A stretch of 22,769 bases of DNA from a virus. The stretch's first letter is position 1. Each line of letters starts with the position of its first letter. The position numbers and the translations under genes are program-made. Where the stretch lies: positions 1 through 22,769 of IMG/VR virus record IMGVR_UViG_3300034117_002157. One strand, written 5' to 3'. The notes under the pieces were generated by a model. It made no database searches. It was not told the origin of the DNA and saw nothing but the letters and a program-made list of their open reading frames with translations. This document shows, one piece after another, positions 16,684-22,769 of the stretch.

Positions 16684-19124
16684 TGGCATTGGGCACCTGC
16701 ATCCCTGACCTGATCGCGCAAGGCAAAATCCCCGCCGATCGCGCCGAGCAAATCCGTGCGCGTTATGACGAAATGGTGCGCGGCTATGAGCCTCGGCTTG
16801 GCCGTGCGGCCGCAGAGGCAGAGGCGACGCGGATTATCGTTTCCAATCTGGAGTCGGATGTGATTGCGAAGCAAAATGCGCAGCTTAAGCAAAGAAAAGT
16901 GCAAGGTGAATGGCTTGGCCGGATGACGGCAGATGCAGGAGACGGGCCGTTTAAGCTGGCGACGGCAATCGATTATCTGGCGCGGATCGACAAGAAAATT
17001 GACGCGGTGCGCGGTTCCGCCTTTGCCTCGCTTGATGAATTCCTCGCCAAGCATCGCCGCAATTTGCTGGGGCAGATACGCGACAAAAGCGACCTTGGCG
17101 ATGTGTTGCGCGAACGGTTCGGGCAATCGACAGGTAACGTCAACGCGCGCGAATTTTCGCAGGCGATGGGTGATGTCATGGAAATGTTGCGCCAGCGGTT
17201 CAATCAGGCGGGCGGGCGAATCGGCAAGTTGGAACAATTTGTGTTCCCGCAACGCCACGACCAAGCGCTTGTGCGCGCGGTGTCGTTTGAAGAATGGGCC
17301 GATTTTGGACCGATATCGCGGGCGCGCCTGATTGACCTTGAAACCGGAGAGCCAGCCAGCGGCATGAAGCGACTCGATATCTTGCGCCGCATGTATGAAA
17401 ATATCCGTGCCGATGGGGCAGGCAAGGCAAAGCCGGGGCAAATGTTTGCCGGGTCGCTGGCATCGCGCCGCAGTGACCCGCGACTAATCCATTTTGACAA
17501 TCCCGACGACTGGCTGGAATATCAGGGCCGCTTTGGCGGGGCGGATAATATCTATGATATCTTTGTCGGCCATGTCGAAAGCATGGTGCGCGACATAGCG
17601 TTGATGGAAGAAATGGGGCCAAACCCGACCGCGACATTGCGTTTCATGAATGATTGGATGGAGAAGTCGATCAAGTTGAAAGGCGACCAGGACGCGATCA
17701 ACAATCTTGGCAGTGTGCAGGGCAAGATGGGCCGCATGTATGACGTGATATCCGGCAACAATCACATGGTTGAAAACCGGCGCTTGGCGCTGGCATTCAG
17801 CGCGTTTCGTGCGCAGCAAGTCGCGGCGAAGCTGGGCAGTGCGGTATTGTCGGCAGTCACGGACCTAAGCACCATGATGAAGACAGCAAAGTTTAACGGC
17901 ATACCCGCCATGAAAATGGCCGGTCGATATGTAGAGCTATGGAAGCCCGGCGATGCTGACCGTGCGCTTGCCGTGCGTTCTGGCCTGATTACGCAAGAAT
18001 GGTTGACGCTTACGTCGGCATCCTATCGGTATAATGGCGAGGAATTGACCGGCGAAATTGCGCGCCGCATGTCCGATTTTGTCATTCGTGCACAGGGCTT
18101 GGCCCGTCATACGCGCAACGGCCAGTGGGCGTTCGGCATGGAGACGATTAGCTGGCTGACGCATAACAAAGCGAAGGGCTGGGACGATATCGACCCAGCC
18201 ACGCGCGCGATGATGGAGCGTCACCAATTAGGCCGGCAGGATTGGGACAATTACCGCAACAGCGCCACGGTCGAGGAACGCGGAGCCGAATGGCTGTTAC
18301 CGACGGAGATTGCCGACAAGCGCCTTGGTGAACGCTTCCTGCAAATGATCCTGAGTGAAACGGATTATGCCGTTATCATGCCAGATGCACGCACGCGCGC
18401 TATGATAGCAGGGATGCCAAAGGCGGGAACATGGCTTGGCGAAATTATGCGGTCGAGCATTTTGTTCAAAGCCTTTCCGCTTGCTGTGCTGTCACTGCAT
18501 GGTCGCCGGATGCTGGAACAGGGCGGGATCCACAACAAGGCAAAATATGGCCTGACCTTGCTGGGCATGATGACGGTTGGCGGCGCGATATCGGTGCAGC
18601 TGAAACAGGTGGCGGCGGGTAAAGACCCGCAGCCGATGGTGGATGAAGATGGCACGCCAAGCGCGCGCTTTGCCGGTCGCGCGTTGATGCAATCGGGTGG
18701 TCTTGGGCTGTTCGGCGACCTGATCTATAATTCGGAAAACAGCTATGGTGGCGGTGTCACCAAGACATTGGCTGGGCCAGTGCTGGGGCAGACATTGCCC
18801 GACGCGCTGGCCATACCCGCCAATAGCGCGGTTGCGGCATTTGATGGCGATCCTGAAACCGACACGACACTGGCCAAGGATTCGGCGAAGCTGTTGCTCA
18901 ACGAAATCCCCGGTCGGAACCTTTGGTACACACGGCTTGCTTATGAGCGCGGCTTTGCCGACATGATCCGTGAATGGAGCGATGAAGATATTGCGGGCGC
19001 TTATGCACGGCAGGAACAGCGCGCAGAGAAAGAGGGCACGGCTTATTATGCGCCGCCCGGTGCGGGGCTGTCCGGAATGCGGGCACCTGACTTGGAAAAC
19101 GCGTTTGCGGAGTCCGCGCAGTAG
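16683..19124 (+). CDS. Large internal virion protein, possible second part of a gp16-type ejection protein
   Basis: ATG 16683 shares one base with the previous stop (TAATG) and has AAGGA at about 16669; a TTG at 16674 is less likely. The 813-residue protein is mostly helical. It has amphipathic stretches such as AFSAFRAQQVAAKLGSAVLS and WLGEIMRSSILFKAFPLAVL (about 580-600), and a hydrophobic segment YGLTLLGMMTVGGAISV (about 620-637) that could enter a membrane. Near the end, LWYTRLAYERGFADMIREW and a 'G.ayy.pPG....mRAPDL' tail are found in very large phage virion and polyvalent proteins, where they sit at the C-terminus. Since the previous protein ends just where such a module would begin, the two together may equal T7 gp16. 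No enzyme motif is seen. A separate virion protein is the alternative. Confidence 0.65.
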   Translation: MALGTCIPDLIAQGKIPADRAEQIRARYDEMVRGYEPRLGRAAAEAEATRIIVSNLESDVIAKQNAQLKQRKVQGEWLGRMTADAGDGPFKLATAIDYLARIDKKIDAVRGSAFASLDEFLAKHRRNLLGQIRDKSDLGDVLRERFGQSTGNVNAREFSQAMGDVMEMLRQRFNQAGGRIGKLEQFVFPQRHDQALVRAVSFEEWADFGPISRARLIDLETGEPASGMKRLDILRRMYENIRADGAGKAKPGQMFAGSLASRRSDPRLIHFDNPDDWLEYQGRFGGADNIYDIFVGHVESMVRDIALMEEMGPNPTATLRFMNDWMEKSIKLKGDQDAINNLGSVQGKMGRMYDVISGNNHMVENRRLALAFSAFRAQQVAAKLGSAVLSAVTDLSTMMKTAKFNGIPAMKMAGRYVELWKPGDADRALAVRSGLITQEWLTLTSASYRYNGEELTGEIARRMSDFVIRAQGLARHTRNGQWAFGMETISWLTHNKAKGWDDIDPATRAMMERHQLGRQDWDNYRNSATVEERGAEWLLPTEIADKRLGERFLQMILSETDYAVIMPDARTRAMIAGMPKAGTWLGEIMRSSILFKAFPLAVLSLHGRRMLEQGGIHNKAKYGLTLLGMMTVGGAISVQLKQVAAGKDPQPMVDEDGTPSARFAGRALMQSGGLGLFGDLIYNSENSYGGGVTKTLAGPVLGQTLPDALAIPANSAVAAFDGDPETDTTLAKDSAKLLLNEIPGRNLWYTRLAYERGFADMIREWSDEDIAGAYARQEQRAEKEGTAYYAPPGAGLSGMRAPDLENAFAESAQ

Positions 19125-19128
19125 CCGC

Positions 19129-19157
19129 TTGACGCATTAGGACCGTTACCATATAGG
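19129..19157 (+). promoter_or_regulatory. Sigma70-like promoter before the tailspike gene
   Basis: TTGACG (19129-19134, 5 of 6 matches) and TATAGG (19152-19157, 4 of 6) are separated by exactly 17 nt. Transcription would begin near 19164, giving an 80-nt leader. It sits right after the stop of the last internal virion gene, at one of the few gaps in the cluster. Confidence 0.6.
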
Positions 19158-19171
19158 ACTCTGTAACAGCT

Positions 19172-19238
19172 GGTTCACCCCTACGCCGAACCCCGCCCTT
19201 TTGCCGCTTTGCGGTAGCTGTGGCATATCAGGTTCGGC
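19172..19238 (+). promoter_or_regulatory. Leader with two competing stems before the tailspike start
   Basis: GAACC at 19188-19192 can pair upstream with GGTTC (19172-19176). As part of GCCGAACC (19185-19192), it can instead pair downstream with GGTTCGGC (19231-19238). The second stem encloses a CCGC/GCGG hairpin (19204-19214). It would also cover the only Shine-Dalgarno-like bases (AGG at 19230-19232) before ATG 19245. The two states exclude each other, so the leader could limit spike translation. Confidence 0.35.
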
Positions 19239-19244
19239 CATTCG

Positions 19245-21569
19245 ATGACGGTTTCCACCCAGTATCAGCCATTCACCTTCAAGCCCGGCGCGGCGATGAC
19301 GGCCGAGGCGATTCCATGGCAATTTCTGGCCGGTGAACAGATCGTCGTCACGCACATTGAGGCAGTAACCGCCGCCGAAACCGTGCTGGTTCTCGGCGAC
19401 GATTACAGCATAAGCGGCAGCGGCCCCGATGGCACGGGCAGCGTCACGGCGCTTGCGGCATGGCCAGTCAATGATGATTTTCGCGTCGAGCGCGCTACGT
19501 CGCTTGAGCAAGAATATGAATTGCCGCCGTTCGAAGCAATCCGTTCGTCGGCGCTAGAGCGCGAAAACGACCGGCAGTTGATGGCGTTGCAGGAGCAAGT
19601 CAGCACGTTAACCAGAGCTGTTTTAGCGCCAGTCGGTCAAGATGCGCCGAAACTCGACATTGCAGGCCTGATTGAAGGCGACATATTGGAATATCGCGGC
19701 GGTAAGTTCCGTCGGTTTTTGCGGGAAGCATTTGCCGGTAAATTCTTTGCGGGTGACGCATCGGGTAGGCCGGTACCTGCAAGCGGCTTTGGTGCGGACG
19801 CGGACTTGCGCACTGACTTAGCATCCGGCCTGATCGGTACGTTGTTGATTGCATGGAAAGCAGCCGGGGTCGGCGCAGTCGTCCGCACATTGTGGGCCAG
19901 GTTAAACGACTTGCCTCCCGGCGTCAGAGACTTTGGCGCTGCTGGTAACGGCGTTGCAAATGACCGCGCTGCAATCGCTTTGGCCGATGCAACAGGCGGC
20001 TTCCGGTTCACAGCGGGTTCCTATCTTATCTCCTCCAGCATCACAATTGCCAGCGATATTAGCTTTGACGCAGGGGCAAGGCTTATCATCCCAACGGGCG
20101 TAACCGTGACGTTTACCGGCTGTGTGACGGCGGGTGTTTCGCAGATATTCCAATGCACCGGAACAGGCGCGGTAGCCTTTAACTGGAACAAGACATGGGC
20201 TGGCTGTGCAGAATGGTGGGGCGCGAAACCCAACGATAGCGCGGCAGGGACGCAAACGGCCAATGTCAACGCGATCAACGCCGCGCTCATTGCCTTGCGC
20301 AAAACGCAGTTGCAAGGGGCGGATTACTGGATCAATGCCCGAATTTATATGGGCGAGCCGTGGCGCGAATTGTCGGGCGTCGGCGAACGCTTTGCGGGTT
20401 CAACGTCCAACTTTGTCACACGCATCTTGCAAACAAGCGCGACCGCGGATGTTATGCAGGTCGGGCCAGATAGCTATCCGGGTAGCATCAACGCGCTGTT
20501 TCAAGGCAATAAGGTAAATGATATTTATCTGGGCAGAACTGTGGCGCCAAATATTATCAGCGCATGCAGCGGCCTCAAAAATCAATATACGCTATACGCA
20601 CGTTTCGACAATGTCATGACTGCCGAAAGCATATTCGGCTTTCAATTTTACGGGACGGTGCAAACACATGCCTATCGGTCGTGGGCGTTTCGCAGTGGCG
20701 CTGGCGCTGGCGCAGGGTCGGATCGTTTCTATGGTTTTTACGTAAACGGTACAGCATCAATTGCGGGATTGAGCAGCGGCAACGCGTCGATCTATCTAAA
20801 TTATTGCAACGCGACCGTTGGCGGGTCGCCGCCTGTGGATTCTGTAGGCTTTTACTGCAACAGCGGCTTTACCGATACGTTCCTTGAAAGCCCCGAGACA
20901 ACATCGTGCCGCATCGGCATTTATGTGATCGGCAATGGCGTGCCGGGGTCTTACGAATACACCAACGGCGACATGCAGATTAAGCATCCTAACCTTGATG
21001 CCTTTACCTATGCCGGTATCTATTTCCAGAATATGAATAGGTTCGGTTCGGCGGAAGTGATCGGTGGCTATTATGGTGCGGCTAGCGGATGCCGCGCCGC
21101 CGTCGCGGCAGACAGTTGCTTAGGTCAAATCCGCGTAGCCGGTGGGCAGGCAATTATGCGGGCCGCAGCGACAGCGTCTGGCGTTGGCGTGGAAAACAGC
21201 AACGGTGTGACGATTGACGGCCTGATTGTTCTGGAGGCAGGCGTATCGGGCGTGGACGCGTCCAATGTAAAAAACTGCGTATTTAAGCCGATTGTTAAAA
21301 ACTATAGCATGACCATTTCTGCGGCGGTGCGCTTGTTCAACACGAACTCTCGCAATGTCATCAGGCCCGTTGCCTACGGTTCGGCAAACGTCTTCGGGCT
21401 TGGCGTGCAGCTTGTCGGGGCAAACCATAACCACAACGAGATAAATTGTTCTGGCATGGACCCTGCTGCGATCACTGGCGGTAGCGTCAATAAGCTTACG
21501 ATCAATGGCACTCAAGTGACTCAAACCGGGCTTTCCGGCACCAATCTTGTGCAAGGCGTGATGGCGTGA
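19245..21569 (+). CDS. Tailspike with T7-fibre-type N-terminus and beta-helix body
   Basis: This 774-residue protein is the receptor-binding spike. Residues 1-125 match the N-terminal attachment domain shared by T7 gp17-like fibres: beta-strand blocks (GEQIVVTHIEAVTAAETVLV, GDDYSIS), then YELPPFEAIRSSALERENDR leading into a short coiled coil. Residues about 185-225 (DLRTDLASGLIGTLL) are the usual linker before a spike. At 227-245, VRDFGAAGNGVANDRAAI is the opening of the pectate-lyase-like right-handed beta-helix, 'V.DFGA.GdG..nD..Ai'. The body shows regular short strands with Asn and Gly turns to about residue 730, then a small C-terminal domain. Such spikes bind and often cut surface polysaccharide; specificity cannot be read here. 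The ATG has a weak ribosome binding site inside a foldable leader. Confidence 0.88.
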   Translation: MTVSTQYQPFTFKPGAAMTAEAIPWQFLAGEQIVVTHIEAVTAAETVLVLGDDYSISGSGPDGTGSVTALAAWPVNDDFRVERATSLEQEYELPPFEAIRSSALERENDRQLMALQEQVSTLTRAVLAPVGQDAPKLDIAGLIEGDILEYRGGKFRRFLREAFAGKFFAGDASGRPVPASGFGADADLRTDLASGLIGTLLIAWKAAGVGAVVRTLWARLNDLPPGVRDFGAAGNGVANDRAAIALADATGGFRFTAGSYLISSSITIASDISFDAGARLIIPTGVTVTFTGCVTAGVSQIFQCTGTGAVAFNWNKTWAGCAEWWGAKPNDSAAGTQTANVNAINAALIALRKTQLQGADYWINARIYMGEPWRELSGVGERFAGSTSNFVTRILQTSATADVMQVGPDSYPGSINALFQGNKVNDIYLGRTVAPNIISACSGLKNQYTLYARFDNVMTAESIFGFQFYGTVQTHAYRSWAFRSGAGAGAGSDRFYGFYVNGTASIAGLSSGNASIYLNYCNATVGGSPPVDSVGFYCNSGFTDTFLESPETTSCRIGIYVIGNGVPGSYEYTNGDMQIKHPNLDAFTYAGIYFQNMNRFGSAEVIGGYYGAASGCRAAVAADSCLGQIRVAGGQAIMRAAATASGVGVENSNGVTIDGLIVLEAGVSGVDASNVKNCVFKPIVKNYSMTISAAVRLFNTNSRNVIRPVAYGSANVFGLGVQLVGANHNHNEINCSGMDPAAITGGSVNKLTINGTQVTQTGLSGTNLVQGVMA
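20697..20714 (+). repeat. GGCGCT hexanucleotide repeat (Gly-Ala linker) in the spike
   Basis: Three near-identical units, GGCGCT, GGCGCT, GGCGCA, encode GAGAGA in a loop of the beta-helix. As a 6-bp unit it can change length without loss of frame. Confidence 0.7.
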
Positions 21570-21600
21570 CCGGTTGGTTTATGACGAAAGGGGTGAAAAA

Positions 21601-21786
21601 ATGACGCAAATCCAATCTGACTATGCCGCAGCAGTCTATAAAATCACGCCCGCAGTGAGCGTTGCCACGGCTACGGTCGCGGGTGTGACGTTGCAAGAGT
21701 GGGTTCTTATCGCGACGTTGATTTACACCATATTGCAAACCAATTTAAGGAGAAGTAAACATGATCGACAAATTCAAACCAGTTAA
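21601..21786 (+). CDS. Holin (T7 gp17.5 type)
   Basis: ATG 21601 has AGGGG at 21589-21593, 7 nt upstream; the longer frame from TTG 21574 lacks support. The 61-residue product fits the short class II holin of T7 (67 aa). It has a soluble N-terminus, a weak hydrophobic stretch (about 15-29), then VTLQEWVLIATLIYTILQTNL at about 29-49, given here in parts: VTLQEWVLI and ATLIYTILQ. This aligns with the 'LSLNEWFYVAAIAYTVVQ' region of T7 holin. A charged tail, RRSKHDRQ, follows, as expected for a cytoplasmic end. Holin makes lethal holes in the inner membrane at a set time so that the endolysin can reach the wall. Its 3' end overlaps the next small gene by 26 nt. Placement right after the spike gene is also as in T7. 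Confidence 0.85.
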   Translation: MTQIQSDYAAAVYKITPAVSVATATVAGVTLQEWVLIATLIYTILQTNLRRSKHDRQIQTS

Positions 21787-21871
21787 AATGAGCGGTGGAC
21801 AAAGCCCACCACCCCCATCTTTGGCAAAAGCAAAGCCAAAGCCTAAACCAAAGCCAAAGCCGCAAAAATGA
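21761..21871 (+). CDS. 36-residue Lys-Pro-repeat microprotein in the lysis cassette
   Basis: The frame starts at ATG 21761 with an excellent AAGGAG (21747-21752) at 8 nt, overlaps the holin end by 26 nt in another frame, and ends on an ATGA overlap with the next gene. The product begins MIDKFKPVKMSGGQSPPPPS and then has LAKAK followed by five Lys-Pro units, ending in QK. It is strongly basic, has no membrane segment and is probably disordered. The good ribosome binding site and coupled stop/start make it a credible gene despite its size. Function unknown. Binding to the acidic membrane surface, nucleic acid or the wall, or simply serving to couple translation, are all possible. Lysis regulators of this form are not known to me. 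Confidence 0.65.
   Translation: MIDKFKPVKMSGGQSPPPPSLAKAKPKPKPKPKPQK
21833..21862 (+). repeat. Lys-Pro codon repeat (AAGCCA units)
   Basis: Five Lys-Pro dipeptides are encoded by near-identical 6-bp units (AAGCCA, AAGCCT, AAACCA, AAGCCA, AAGCCG). This is a third in-frame hexanucleotide repeat in the window. Confidence 0.8.
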
Positions 21872-22320
21872 CTGCGGTCGTCACGCCTTGGATGATGCTG
21901 TATCTCGCGACGGTTTATTGCCTAAGAGATGGCGATAACCGCCGCGTTGTCGATGCACTGGCGTTCAACTGGTTTGTCAATCAGATCGTTGTGATGGCGA
22001 ACGGCGGTTATCCGGTGTTGCCGATATTCATTGCGGTTGATTTTGTCACCGGCCTTTGGCTGGCGACATATGAGGGTAGCAAAACAGGGCACCGTGCGGC
22101 GTGGTTTTTCATTCCGATGATGTCATTAAACGCGGCGGCGTATGTCAATGGGGAACCTATTCCGGGCTGGCACTACACCGCATTGTTTGCCTTAGTATGG
22201 GCGCAAATAGGTGTTGTTGGGGCAAACAATGATGGATTTAGAAAGATTGTGGATCGTGCCTCTAGTCGCATTTTGCATCCAATATCTAGCGCACTTTATC
22301 ATTTCAGGAGGGAGAAATGA
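21868..22320 (+). CDS. Polytopic membrane protein of unknown function (150 aa)
   Basis: I do not recognise the family. The protein has four or five hydrophobic segments, roughly residues 4-18, 31-44, 48-66, 78-92 and 102-118. A conserved-looking aromatic/acidic motif, FIAVDFVTGLWLATYEG, sits in the middle, and the cytoplasmic-type tail is basic (RILHPISSALYHFRREK). It has no ribosome binding site of its own; its ATG shares four bases with the stop of the Lys-Pro microprotein, so it is probably translated only by coupling. Between a holin and an endolysin it could be a second holin, antiholin or a superinfection-exclusion membrane protein. More transmembrane segments than the usual two or three for a holin make this open. 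It overlaps the next gene by 4 nt. Confidence 0.75.
   Translation: MTAVVTPWMMLYLATVYCLRDGDNRRVVDALAFNWFVNQIVVMANGGYPVLPIFIAVDFVTGLWLATYEGSKTGHRAAWFFIPMMSLNAAAYVNGEPIPGWHYTALFALVWAQIGVVGANNDGFRKIVDRASSRILHPISSALYHFRREK
22306..22311 (+). promoter_or_regulatory. Strong ribosome binding site for the 59-aa membrane protein
   Basis: AGGAGG lies 5 nt before ATG 22317. This supports a gene too short to be obvious, which starts inside the end of the previous one. Confidence 0.7.
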
Positions 22321-22496
22321 GGCAGCTAACCGACGACGACGTGACCGCAATCGTTGATGCGCTTGAAGGCCGCTTGACCGACAAATTCTATCGTGATCTG
22401 GGCAAGGGGCTTTGGGGCCTTTTTTGGAAGGCAGTTATAGGCGTTATTGTTTTTGTTGCCGCCTATGGTGCACTTAAATCGGGAGGGAAGCCGTGA
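22317..22496 (+). CDS. Small single-span membrane protein of the lysis cassette (59 aa)
   Basis: The gene starts on an ATGA overlap with the 150-aa membrane protein and ends four bases into the amidase gene (GTGA), with a perfect AGGAGG before it. The product has an acidic, amphipathic N-terminal helix (MRQLTDDDVTAIVDALEGRL), a short loop, and one membrane span at about residues 34-52 (FFWKAVIGVIVFVAAYGA-like; exact start LFWKAVIGVIVFVAAYGA). A Gly/Lys tail, KSGGKP, follows. Proteins of this 'acidic helix plus one span' form are frequent beside phage endolysins and may act as holin partners, antiholins or inner-membrane lysis accessories. A spanin is unlikely because no long periplasmic coiled coil is present. 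Function unassigned. Confidence 0.75.
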   Translation: MRQLTDDDVTAIVDALEGRLTDKFYRDLGKGLWGLFWKAVIGVIVFVAAYGALKSGGKP

Positions 22497-22769
22497 GCAA
22501 TACACCGATAGAGCGAATTGTCGTGCATTGCACGGCGACCCGCGAAGGCCAAGACGTAAGCGCGGCCACGATTAAGAGCTGGCATCTAAAGCGAGACTGG
22601 TCTGACATTGGCTATCACTATGTGGTCCGGCTAGATGGCCGGATTGAAAAGGGCCGTCCAGATACGGCGGTTGGTTCGCACGTAAGGGGCTGGAACAAGG
22701 GCAGCATTGCCATTGTCTATGTCGGCGGATTGGACAAAAACGGCAAGGCCAAGGACACGCGAACGCCAG
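22493..22769 (+). CDS. N-acetylmuramoyl-L-alanine amidase, T7 lysozyme type (3' end outside window)
   Basis: The visible 92 residues align well with the first two thirds of T7 gp3.5 (151 aa). IVVHCTATREGQ matches the T7 'FVHCSATKPSQ' block, with H12 as the first zinc ligand. WSDIGYHYVVRLDGRIEKGR matches its second block, with Y41 corresponding to catalytic Tyr46. AVGSHVRGWNKGSIAIVYVGG is the third (H63 at the T7 His68 position; written here as AVGSHVRGW and KGSIAIVYVGG). The remaining zinc ligands (His and Cys) and the Lys would be downstream of the window. The enzyme cuts the amide bond between muramic acid and the peptide stem, releasing progeny. The GTG start overlaps the previous stop by 4 nt, behind GGAGGG. 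In T7 this gene is early and also inhibits RNA polymerase; here it sits beside the holin. Confidence 0.92.
   Translation, partial: MSNTPIERIVVHCTATREGQDVSAATIKSWHLKRDWSDIGYHYVVRLDGRIEKGRPDTAVGSHVRGWNKGSIAIVYVGGLDKNGKAKDTRTP

Overview
The window is the late (morphogenesis and lysis) region of a short-tailed, T7-like bacteriophage or prophage. Every recognised gene is on the + strand, packed head to tail, and many start/stop codons overlap by 1-4 nt, so most of the window reads as translationally coupled transcription units. Host assignment is inference only. The moderately GC-rich coding style, with frequent GCG/GCC/CGC codons, and the type of capsid, portal and membrane genes fit an alphaproteobacterial host, possibly a sphingomonad. 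No integrase, repressor, replication gene or tRNA is present, so free phage and prophage cannot be told apart.

Layout. Positions 1-2141 hold DNA packaging: the end of a probable small terminase gene and the large terminase. Positions 2147-7665 hold the head: two unrecognised proteins, the T7-type portal (head-tail connector), a Bbp19-like small protein, a scaffold with a polyglutamine tract, the major capsid protein behind a 232-nt untranslated leader, and a probable cement protein. The MCP-cement and cement-tail gaps carry strong inverted repeats, including a predicted three-way-junction RNA at 7702-7766. Positions 7796-10696 hold the tail tube: gp11-like adaptor and gp12-like nozzle. Positions 10693-19124 hold the internal virion (DNA-ejection) proteins: gp13-like GNAT-fold, gp14-like, gp15-like, and two very large proteins. 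The first of these has an internal lytic transglycosylase domain, and the two together may do the job of T7 gp16. A good sigma70-like promoter and a folded leader precede the tailspike (19245-21569), which has a T7-fibre-type N-terminus and a beta-helix body.

The window ends in a lysis cassette: a T7 gp17.5-type holin, a 36-residue Lys-Pro-repeat microprotein, two membrane proteins of unknown function, and a T7-lysozyme-type amidase cut off by the window end.

How it works together: terminase fills a scaffold-built procapsid through the portal. The adaptor, nozzle and spike finish the particle. The gp13-16 group is ejected to cross the envelope. Holin and amidase release progeny. The points most worth following up are the stacked RNA structures around the cement gene, a parS-like inverted repeat inside the gp16-like gene, the switchable leader before the spike, and the compact lysis cassette with its microprotein.
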